Assembly: GCA_041656175.1 (NCBI GenBank)
Contig: JBBAEA010000062.1
Location: 1 to 19,425, forward strand
Reading direction: 5' to 3'
DNA length: 19,425 nt
Source of the DNA: JBBAEA01 sp041656175
Lineage (GTDB): Bacteria; Myxococcota_A; Bradymonadia; UBA4248
Of this stretch, positions 7,668 to 14,708 are shown piece by piece. The notes beneath the pieces are model-generated. The model worked only from the letters and a program-made list of their open reading frames with translations. It searched no databases and was not told the origin of the DNA. Each line of letters starts with the position of its first letter. Positions within the stretch are counted from its first letter, which is position 1. A program made the position numbers and the translations under genes.

Positions 7668-7713
7668 GGGGGGAAACCCTTTTCTTTGTACCAAAGAAAA
7701 GATGTTTCCCCCC
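7668..7713. repeat. Long two-part hairpin with G/C-tract base
   Basis: GGGGGGAAAC (7668-7677) pairs with GTTTCCCCCC (7704-7713), and CTTTTCTTTG (7679-7688) pairs with CAAAGAAAAG (7692-7701) around a 3-base loop, giving a 20-bp stem with one small internal bulge. There is no T-tract directly after it on the plus strand, so it is not a standard terminator, though it could block transcription downstream of the dehydrogenase. Confidence 0.85.
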
Positions 7714-7887
7714 TTCCCCAAAGAAAACACTCTTTTAAGCACTTTTCGAATAAAATGTCATTCCATCTTCACCTTGCCTTATTTTATTAGCATTTTTAGC
7801 TTACATTTCTCTACAAAATATCTCATTTTGTTTAAAACTGTGTCGGATTTGTAAAATTAAACTCACTATTTCTAGTCGTGCAAAGGT

Positions 7888-7945
7888 CTCTTTTATTTAC
7901 TTTATTTTGAACGTTCGCGCTGACTTTCCTTAACTTAGGATAGCT
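7888..7945 (+). repeat. Dispersed intergenic repeat core, copy B (second module)
   Basis: TTTATTTACTTTATTTTGAA, then CGTTCGCGCTGACTT and AGGATAGC, match the core at 17950-18009. The T-rich run up to about 7980, ending in AAAAATCAGAATTTTCC, resembles the right end of the 16787-16982 element. Together with 7498-7635 it fills most of the gap before the lipoprotein gene; 7714-7887 between them shows nothing recognisable. Confidence 0.65.
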
Positions 7946-8112
7946 ATTTTTTCTCTTTTTTTGCAAAAATCAGAATTTTCCCAAAACTTGGGTCATATGC
8001 TCATAAGCCCATTTTACCCCATAGATTGAAAATTTGCGAAATCCTAAAAGTCGGGTTAATTTTCGCTGTGCGCTTCGCAAGTAGGGCTGCGAAATTAGTT
8101 CTGGGAGGGGTT

Positions 8113-8559
8113 GTGCGATTTTTTAGAGAAAAACTTGGCATTATCGTTTGCTGCCTCTTGGCTTTGTGTCTTGCGCATTGTGATCGTGGGGCTAAGAAGC
8201 AAGCGCAAGGGGGGGAACAATTCGCTACGGTTGATAGCGCCCTTGATGCATACGCTCATATGTTATCAGATCTTGCCTTGCTTTTGACGCAAGAGCGCAA
8301 CAGCTCTCAGATTGAAGCGAAGCTTATCAGCTATTTCAAAAACCACAGTGAAGAGATCGAAGATATGTACCAGAGCTTGGCTCGCCAATTCAGCGCGATG
8401 TCAGAGCAAGATGTTATGCAATCCCATGCGTCGTTTATCCAAAGAGCAGAGGTGCAAGCGTTTTTGGACGCACAAGACAACTATAGAACAAAACATGGTG
8501 ATGAGAGCGCGAATAGAGTAGACATGCTGCTTTCAGAGCTTTATATTTTATCGGAATAG
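8113..8559 (+). CDS. Small probable lipoprotein of unknown function
   Basis: A 148-residue protein. The start chosen is GTG at 8113 because GGGAGGGG (8103-8110) lies just upstream; the frame extends back to a TTG at 8026 with no ribosome site. From this start the N-terminus is a textbook export signal: MRFFREK, a hydrophobic stretch, then LAHC, so Cys23 may be lipidated. His before the Cys is unusual for a lipobox, and CLLALC just upstream is an alternative site. The mature part is mostly helical and polar, with FFKNH-like and LARQFSAMSEQDVMQS segments and no recognised domain. It ends 4 bases before the next gene, suggesting one operon. No homologue is recognised. Confidence 0.8.
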   Translation: MRFFREKLGIIVCCLLALCLAHCDRGAKKQAQGGEQFATVDSALDAYAHMLSDLALLLTQERNSSQIEAKLISYFKNHSEEIEDMYQSLARQFSAMSEQDVMQSHASFIQRAEVQAFLDAQDNYRTKHGDESANRVDMLLSELYILSE

Positions 8560-8563
8560 CCTT

Positions 8564-9271
8564 GTGTACACGATGAGTGAGCAAATGCAGATTAGCAATG
8601 ATATTGGCAAGAGCTTGTTAGAGGCGCAAAGCTATGAAGAGGCTGGGAAGCTCTCTTCGGCTCTACGCATGTACTATAGAGTTCTAAAGCTCGAGAAAAG
8701 CTCTTTTGGCGCGCACCTCGGTATAGGACGTTGTGCACTTCTTTTAGGCGAGGCGCACAAAGCGTATGAGCACTTTAGCTTTGTTTTGATAGGCCAGAAC
8801 CAGAATGCGGAAGCCTACTGGGGACGAGGTTCTGCACTAATTGCGCTTGGTGAGGAGAAGCGCGGTTTGAAGGATATTTTGAAAGCCGTGTCGCTAGACT
8901 ACCCCGCGAGCGAGTTACGCATAGATTGTGCGGCACAACTCAATAGCCTCGGGCGCTGTGGCGAAGCCCTAGCAGCACTTGATGAAGTACCGGAAAACGA
9001 GCAGAGCTTTGACTATATTCTAGAGCGAAGCTTCGCCCAACTCGCCTTGGGTCAGAGCTGCGATGTGGATCTGGAATCATTGTACAGAAGCGGCGAAGAC
9101 GATAGTTTGTTTTTAATGGTGTGGGCTGCCTGCAAAGCTCAAAGAGAGAATGATTTTAGCTTATTATTCGATGCCGTTCGCCAAGTTTTGCAAGAAGAAC
9201 CCGACTTAGAATCACGAGCGCAAACGTTATTGATTCGCCTTGGAGTTCAAGATTCAGAAAGCGGAATTTAA
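8564..9271 (+). CDS. TPR-repeat protein
   Basis: A 235-residue protein without signal peptide or membrane segment. Residues about 15-112 contain three tetratricopeptide-type repeats (SYEEAGKLSSALRMYYRVL, HLGIGRCALLLGEAHKAYEH, AYWGRGSALIALGEEKRGL), and the rest continues as weaker helical pairs, so it is probably a protein-protein adaptor. The GTG at 8564 is the outermost start, with GGAA seven bases or so upstream overlapping the end of the previous gene; ATG 8573 is the alternative and changes only three residues. Close coupling to the lipoprotein gene suggests they act together, perhaps with the TPR protein on the cytoplasmic side. The specific role is unknown. Confidence 0.88.
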   Translation: MYTMSEQMQISNDIGKSLLEAQSYEEAGKLSSALRMYYRVLKLEKSSFGAHLGIGRCALLLGEAHKAYEHFSFVLIGQNQNAEAYWGRGSALIALGEEKRGLKDILKAVSLDYPASELRIDCAAQLNSLGRCGEALAALDEVPENEQSFDYILERSFAQLALGQSCDVDLESLYRSGEDDSLFLMVWAACKAQRENDFSLLFDAVRQVLQEEPDLESRAQTLLIRLGVQDSESGI

Positions 9272-9273
9272 TT

Positions 9274-9501
9274 TCACTTCGCGTAAACCCACTTCTTCCC
9301 GTTAGAACTTTTTCCTATCCGACCACGTATTCCTCTATTCGTGAGCTCAAGCGAAGCGAGCTTTCCAGTACAGCACTGTACAAAAACATGTTGCCTGAAA
9401 ACGAAAACTTCGTCTCCATCCATAGAGCAAGATTTTGGTGGAACTTCCCTCATAACTCTGTCTCGCAGATGAGTAAGCGGTAATAAATAAATTTTCCACA
9501 C
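9274..9501 (-). CDS. Doubtful small ORF convergent with the TPR gene
   Basis: A 75-codon frame beginning at a GTG and ending 2 bases from the stop codon of the TPR gene. The translation has a reasonable mix of residues (DGDEVFVFRQHVFVQCCTG, then NRGIRGRIGKSSNGKKWVYA) but no recognised domain, and its ribosome site is weak (AAAGG about 2-3 bases before the start). It could be a genuine small basic protein, a remnant of a longer gene, or chance. It is the only sizeable frame in this 483-base gap. Confidence 0.25.
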   Translation of the reverse strand: MWKIYLLPLTHLRDRVMREVPPKSCSMDGDEVFVFRQHVFVQCCTGKLASLELTNRGIRGRIGKSSNGKKWVYAK

Positions 9502-9506
9502 AACCT

Positions 9507-9533
9507 TTGACTTTTTGCAAAGATTGTTATAAT
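9507..9533 (+). promoter_or_regulatory. Candidate sigma70-type promoter upstream of the kinase gene
   Basis: TTGACT (9507-9512) and a perfect TATAAT (9528-9533) are separated by 15 bases, slightly short; shifting the -35 to CTTTGA would give 17. It would give a leader of about 215 bases before the kinase start. Confidence 0.45.
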
Positions 9534-9690
9534 GAACCCAGGGTGAATGACATTCTCAGAACTTGCTTTAGATTTTAGTAACTACCCCCCATAGCTGCTG
9601 TAGCTTGTAGAAATCCCCTAATACTTACATATCCCACATTTAGACTGGCATACGTCAAAAAAATGTTTACTACAAACGTGTACGCTTCCA

Positions 9691-9714
9691 CTTAAGTGCA
9701 ATTTTGCATTTAAG
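9691..9714 (+). promoter_or_regulatory. Hairpin in the kinase leader
   Basis: CTTAAGTGCA (9691-9700) pairs with TGCATTTAAG (9705-9714) with one G-T wobble and a 4-base loop. It ends 10 bases before ATG 9725 and about 40 before ATG 9755. It could affect translation of the first start or be a dyad operator; there is no T-tract for termination. Confidence 0.5.
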
Positions 9715-9754
9715 CTGAGCTTGCATGCTGCTAATAGCGATTACTGGAAAAACG

Positions 9755-12700
9755 ATGGATGCGATAAAAGGAGCAGACCATAGACGTTTAGGACGCTACG
9801 AAGTTATTCGTAAAATAGCGAAGGGCGGTATGGCCGAGGTATATTTGGCCAAAAGTAGCGGAGCGGAAGGAGTAGAGAAACGATTAGTTATTAAGACGAT
9901 TTTGCCTGAGTTTGCTCAGAATCCGCGATTTATGGCGATGTTTGTCGATGAAGCACGAATAGCGATGTCTTTAAACCACCCAAACATCGTGCAAACCTAC
10001 GACTTTGGTTATGAGGATGGCATATACTTCATTGCGATGGAGTATGTAGAGGGAAACGATCTGGCAACCATTTTGTCACTTCTCCCGCAGGGCGAGCGCT
10101 TGGCACTAGGAGATGCACTTTATATAGCCATCGAAGTTTGTCGAGGTCTTGACTATGCACACAAGCGCCAAGATACCGACGGGCGTCCACTCAACATAGT
10201 ACACTGCGACATTAGTCCACATAATACGATGGTAAGCCTAGAGGGCGTCATCAAGATCGTTGATTTTGGCATATCTCGCGCTGTACGCCATGTAGGTAGC
10301 GATGAGGGGCAAATGCCGATGGGTAAATATCATTATATGAGCCCCGAACAAGCTCTAGATAGCCCCATTGATCATAGGGCTGATGTCTTCTCAGCCACAG
10401 CGCTTCTATACGAATTACTCACAAACCGCCCGCTCTACGACTTCAAAACGTATGCGGAAGTTTATAACGCGGCGCGCTCTGGCGCTCTCCCCGATTTTGA
10501 ACTTATTGAGCCAAGTATTCCCTTTGATCTTAAGTTTGTTTTGGAGAAGGGGCTAGATCGTATCGCGTCACGCCGCTTCCAAAGTATTCGAGAGCTACAG
10601 CTTGAGTTGTACAAGATCTTAAAAAGCTTATCTGGGATCTATGATGCACAAACGTTAAGCCAATTCCTTAACCACCATATAGCATACCCTAGTTATTCCA
10701 AACTCTCTTTAAGCTCTATCGACAAGGATTCCAATCCCCTATCCTCTTTCTCTATTAGTTATGAACCCTCTCTAGCTCGTAAACCCGAACACAGACGAAG
10801 TGGAAGCCAAGCTTGGGATGATATCGGCGTTGATGAGCTTTTTGCGTGGATCGATATTGAAGACATTGATACGGACGTTCCTGTTACCCCTCAAGAGTTC
10901 TCTTATATCAACAATAAGGTGGCAATCGCGGTCGCTGGATATTTCAAAGCAACGGTAGCGGGGGGAGAAGATTTACAGGGCATCACGCAACAACGCCTAT
11001 CTGAGATTCAACAACTACTCGACCACTTAGTTTATAAAAACAACGCGTGGTTGCAGTCTTTTGATGAAAAAAGCTTTGTCATTATTATTGGTGCCCACAT
11101 TATGAGTGTAGGCGATGCACAACGCGCCGTAGTATTGGCATACGATATTTTGGAAGCTAGCACTGCACTTTGGGCTGATAGTGCGAGTCGCGGACAATAC
11201 TCAATTTGTATATCGCAAGTGGTCGTGAATCTACGCCAAGAGCCCGATTTACCTAGGGCGCGACAAGCCTCCTTTGAGGACGCACAACACGCACAAGCTA
11301 TTGCTTTAGCGCGTGCTGGCAAGGCAGGTGAAATCACGGTAACAAGTAAAGCCTACTACAGAATTTTACACCACTACGAAGTCGAACCATCCACCACTTG
11401 GGGTACAGCAAGCGAAGCCATCAACTTATTTCGCATTGTAGGCACAAAGAATACGCGCCAAAGCCAAGCAAGCGCCTTGCACAGCTACCAAAAGCTCTAC
11501 GGGCGCGATTTGCAGCTCAAGGAACTGCATGACGCGATGATGCGCGTGCAGATTTTAGGGGTTTCACAAGCTATCAGTTTTGAAGGTATACCTGGAATAG
11601 GTAAAAGCGTTATTGTGGAGGAGTTTTTGCGCTCCGTCACTGAAGAGCACGCCAATAAAGTGCTATCGAAGGCTAAAGTCGTCGTTTTCCGAGCTCTTGG
11701 GCTTTTGCGCGCGCAGACTCTTCCCTACTCTACCCTAAAGGGCATGTTTCTAGAGTTGCTCGAAATTGAGCAAACACAAGCGCTTCAGCAGAATATACAG
11801 CGCGCTGAAACTCGCATTGCGCAGCGCCTTGGCGTAGAGAACTCGGAGTTACTTCAGACGATCTTGCTACTTCTTGAGCAACTACTTGTAGATACGCCCG
11901 ATGAGAATGCGTACACAGCCATTGAAGTACGCCAAAATGCCATGGCGCTCGTACAGCTAATCATGAAGACTTTGCAAGACGACGCTGTCAGCATCTTTTT
12001 TGTTGATGACCTTCAATACGTCGATGTATCGACCATCGATTTCTTTACGCAGTTGTACTTAAACTCCCCTAAACCATTCCTGCTCATTACGACTTCTACT
12101 CCTATAGATTCTAGTGGAGAAGCCGCTTCAGACTGTTTAGAGGATTCCTTCTTATCTTTTAGCAAGCTCACCGAACTCGATCTTCTCTCGAATTTTGCTC
12201 AAGAAAAGCACAGCCCACAGGCAAAAGCTGCTTTTGAGGATCACCAAATATGGCGCCGCTTCTTATCATTGCCCGGCCTACATCGCGAAAACATACACTC
12301 TTTAGGCGATGCAGATGCCAAAGCGTTATTGCATGAACAGCTGGCGAACATTCCCCTCGATGATTCGATGGCTGACGAGATTTTATCCAGAGCCGCTGGA
12401 ATCCCGTTCTTTATCGTAGAAATCGTCGAAGCACTGCGCGAACAAGAAGCCCTCAGCTACGCCGATGGTCGCTACACCTTGAGCTCTCAAGCATTTGAGG
12501 GCTGGACCCCTGCCTCTGTTGTCAGCATCGTAGGCGAAGCGGTCGACAGACTCTCAGACTATTTACGCAACAACTTGCGTCTTCTAAGCATATTAGGGCG
12601 AGAATTTACGCTCGAAGATGCTTTATATATTTTTGGTGAAAGAATCAGTGTTCCCTTGCGAGAACTCACCAAACGGCGTTGGCTTAAAGAAATACGAAAC

Positions 12701-14314
12701 AGTGAAGAACCACAAGACATCGTTTACATCTTTACCCAACAAATAGCCTTCGAAATCCTTGACTACGCCAACGAAAACGATGACTTCATCCCACTGCAAA
12801 AGAAGTTGGCACATTATTACGCAAGCCAAAAAGAGAAGGGAAGAGAGATATCGAACGAAACCATCGCAACACACTTTAAACGTGCAGGCGAGCTCGAAGA
12901 AGCTTTAGAATACTACACCCGTTCAGCTAGAGTTTTACGAAAAAAACTCATACCCACTGAAGCGGTACGAGTGTGCTACGAAAGTCTAGAGCTCGCGGAC
13001 TTTATGAAAAACCCCAATAAAGACAGTGTCTTTGAGCTCTTAAGCATACAAAACTGGGCTTACTTAGAAATCGGAGAGCACGAGAAGCATAAAATATCGA
13101 CTCAGCGCTTGCATAATTTTGCGATCCAGAGCAAAGACCCCAAATTGCTTGCGCAAATAACCATCAACTTAGCAAGCAATCACTTTAGTAATGGGAACTA
13201 TCGCCAAACAGGCAGTATCCTTCGAAAACTTATTTCTCAAATACAAGACAAAGAAGAATATCTCCCCGAACTAGTTGCAGCTACGTACTTTTACACGACG
13301 ACGCTTTGCTACCAAGGCAAGGCCGATGAGGCGCTTGCTTTACTGGATCGCCTTATCCATAAAATCAGTCCAAATGATAGCGCTGAAGTTAGAGAAGCCA
13401 AAGCAAAATTGCATAAATCCAAAGCTGACGCCTTGTGCTACTTAGCCGAATTTGAAAATGCAGCCCAACACTTAGACGCAGCGAAACGATTTGCCAAAAA
13501 CTCGGATTTCGACTCACTGATGAAAATAAGCCGTTCATACTGCAACATTGAGCTAGGACGTTTTGATCTCGTACCCTACCAAGAAATGCTTGCGGATTCA
13601 CACCCCAAATCCTCCGTTCTCATGCGCAAACACGTTGGGATCATCATGCTTTTAGCATACTACAACCTTCGCGTTGGCAACTACGCACAAGCCGAAGAAA
13701 TGCTCAATCGCGTGGTTAAAATGAGCCGCTATTTCCAAATGCTCCAAGCAGAGTCGTTTGCTTGGCTACTCGCCCTACGAACCCAAATTGAGAGGAAAAA
13801 CTTTAAAAAAGCGTTTAAGATGCTAAATTTAGCAGAAAAGAGCATACAAAAGTCTGATAATATCTACCTTATCTCTCAAACCCGTATTGCACGCGCCGAA
13901 CTCTCGCTATTTGATAAGAAAAATTTCTATTCTCCCGAAGTTGCTCTTAAACATGCAATGGCTGCTGTATCCATCGGGCAGTCCACCGCGTATCCCCTTC
14001 CCTTTATCAGGGGCTACCACCTCGCTACTCTGGCTTACATCGCCTTGGACCAAACCCAAACCGCTGTAAAAATGTCCAAAAGCTTAGCCCCGTATCTCAT
14101 AAGGCATCGCATAGAACTATCTGAAATCATGCTTTACTCGCAGGCTCAACTTTTGAAAAAATACGCTACGGACTCTGAGCAACTTGCGCAGCAATTGATT
14201 GCTGAAGCCACGAAAATCGTGAACAAGACTATTGCCCACATCCCCACTCCAGAAGAGCGTAATGCCTACCAAATGCGTTCTACTATTGAGCGAATTCTCA
14301 ACTATTCCCAGTAA
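9755..14314 (+). CDS. Ser/Thr protein kinase fused to cyclase-like, AAA ATPase and TPR domains
   Basis: A 1519-residue multidomain signalling protein from ATG 9755, chosen because GGAA lies five bases upstream; ATG 9725 adds ten residues with a weak site. Residues about 14-290 are a Hanks-type kinase: KGGMAEV loop, Lys47 in VIK, Glu66 in the C-helix, HCDISPHN catalytic loop (150-157, Asp152), DFG (170-172) and SPE (196-198). HRD is HCD, so it is a non-RD kinase. Residues about 385-565 resemble a degenerate adenylate/guanylate cyclase fold (GEITVTSKAYYRI). Residues about 575-1000 are an ATPase of the MalT/PknK-like AAA_16 type with Walker A GIPGIGKS (611-618) and Walker B FFVDDLQYVD (Asp751-Asp752). 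Residues about 1040 to the end are helical TPR-like repeats (ELEEALEYYTRSA, KADEALALLDRL, NYAQAEEML). Such proteins are typical of myxobacterial-type genomes. Cytosolic; no transmembrane helix. Substrate unknown; PP2C nearby is a candidate partner. Confidence 0.95.
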   Translation: MDAIKGADHRRLGRYEVIRKIAKGGMAEVYLAKSSGAEGVEKRLVIKTILPEFAQNPRFMAMFVDEARIAMSLNHPNIVQTYDFGYEDGIYFIAMEYVEGNDLATILSLLPQGERLALGDALYIAIEVCRGLDYAHKRQDTDGRPLNIVHCDISPHNTMVSLEGVIKIVDFGISRAVRHVGSDEGQMPMGKYHYMSPEQALDSPIDHRADVFSATALLYELLTNRPLYDFKTYAEVYNAARSGALPDFELIEPSIPFDLKFVLEKGLDRIASRRFQSIRELQLELYKILKSLSGIYDAQTLSQFLNHHIAYPSYSKLSLSSIDKDSNPLSSFSISYEPSLARKPEHRRSGSQAWDDIGVDELFAWIDIEDIDTDVPVTPQEFSYINNKVAIAVAGYFKATVAGGEDLQGITQQRLSEIQQLLDHLVYKNNAWLQSFDEKSFVIIIGAHIMSVGDAQRAVVLAYDILEASTALWADSASRGQYSICISQVVVNLRQEPDLPRARQASFEDAQHAQAIALARAGKAGEITVTSKAYYRILHHYEVEPSTTWGTASEAINLFRIVGTKNTRQSQASALHSYQKLYGRDLQLKELHDAMMRVQILGVSQAISFEGIPGIGKSVIVEEFLRSVTEEHANKVLSKAKVVVFRALGLLRAQTLPYSTLKGMFLELLEIEQTQALQQNIQRAETRIAQRLGVENSELLQTILLLLEQLLVDTPDENAYTAIEVRQNAMALVQLIMKTLQDDAVSIFFVDDLQYVDVSTIDFFTQLYLNSPKPFLLITTSTPIDSSGEAASDCLEDSFLSFSKLTELDLLSNFAQEKHSPQAKAAFEDHQIWRRFLSLPGLHRENIHSLGDADAKALLHEQLANIPLDDSMADEILSRAAGIPFFIVEIVEALREQEALSYADGRYTLSSQAFEGWTPASVVSIVGEAVDRLSDYLRNNLRLLSILGREFTLEDALYIFGERISVPLRELTKRRWLKEIRNSEEPQDIVYIFTQQIAFEILDYANENDDFIPLQKKLAHYYASQKEKGREISNETIATHFKRAGELEEALEYYTRSARVLRKKLIPTEAVRVCYESLELADFMKNPNKDSVFELLSIQNWAYLEIGEHEKHKISTQRLHNFAIQSKDPKLLAQITINLASNHFSNGNYRQTGSILRKLISQIQDKEEYLPELVAATYFYTTTLCYQGKADEALALLDRLIHKISPNDSAEVREAKAKLHKSKADALCYLAEFENAAQHLDAAKRFAKNSDFDSLMKISRSYCNIELGRFDLVPYQEMLADSHPKSSVLMRKHVGIIMLLAYYNLRVGNYAQAEEMLNRVVKMSRYFQMLQAESFAWLLALRTQIERKNFKKAFKMLNLAEKSIQKSDNIYLISQTRIARAELSLFDKKNFYSPEVALKHAMAAVSIGQSTAYPLPFIRGYHLATLAYIALDQTQTAVKMSKSLAPYLIRHRIELSEIMLYSQAQLLKKYATDSEQLAQQLIAEATKIVNKTIAHIPTPEERNAYQMRSTIERILNYSQ

Positions 14315-14364
14315 ATAGCTAAGCGAGCTCCGACTCATGGGATCTTTATAACTTTTACTTTTGT

Positions 14365-14451
14365 GGGGGGGGGAAGTGTCCCCCTACGCCGCAACCCCTT
14401 GCTGTGCGCGGGTTTGCGTCTACCCCCACTACGGGGGCTCCTGCCCCCGTA
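14365..14451 (-). repeat. Probable degenerate family 1 hairpin element, copy 3
   Basis: In the orientation of copy 2: a T-rich stretch, a G-tract/C-tract hairpin (G 14365-14373 with C 14380-14384), CCCCCTACGC next to CGCAACCC, a short centre, then GGGTTTGCG and TCTACCCCC; CGCAACCC and GGGTTTGCG can pair. A further perfect 9-bp hairpin, TACGGGGGC/GCCCCCGTA (14430-14438 with 14443-14451), follows. It is much shorter than copies 1 and 2 and the ends are only partly conserved, so membership is probable rather than certain. Confidence 0.55.
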
Positions 14452-14511
14452 ACGCCCCCAAAACGATTTTTCAGCAACTCCCTAAGGATATTCTGATAAA
14501 TCTAAAAGCGA

Positions 14512-14575
14512 CCATCATTAGCTCGCGCAAACAAAGAAAGCTTAGGCGAGCATTCAAAATAAAACCAATGAAATC
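14512..14575 (-). repeat. Dispersed intergenic repeat core, copy E (inverted)
   Basis: Read on the minus strand, TTTTATTTTGAATGCTCGCC, then CTTTCTTTGTTTGCGCGAGCTAATGA matches the core at 17950-18009. It is followed at 14481-14501 by a 21-base segment that matches the 16962-16982 inverted repeat (reverse complement) at 15 of 21 positions. The rest of the gap to 14708 holds no gene or clear signal. Confidence 0.7.
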
Positions 14576-14708
14576 AGGAAGTTACACAAAAAACTTATGT
14601 TCTATGGCGATGCCTCTTAGCGGGGCATGGTGGAAAGCTTCACCCATAAATCAAAGCCTCCTCACGAAAAAGCCGAAATTGCCCCCCATCTCCGCTCAAG
14701 AGCAAGTT

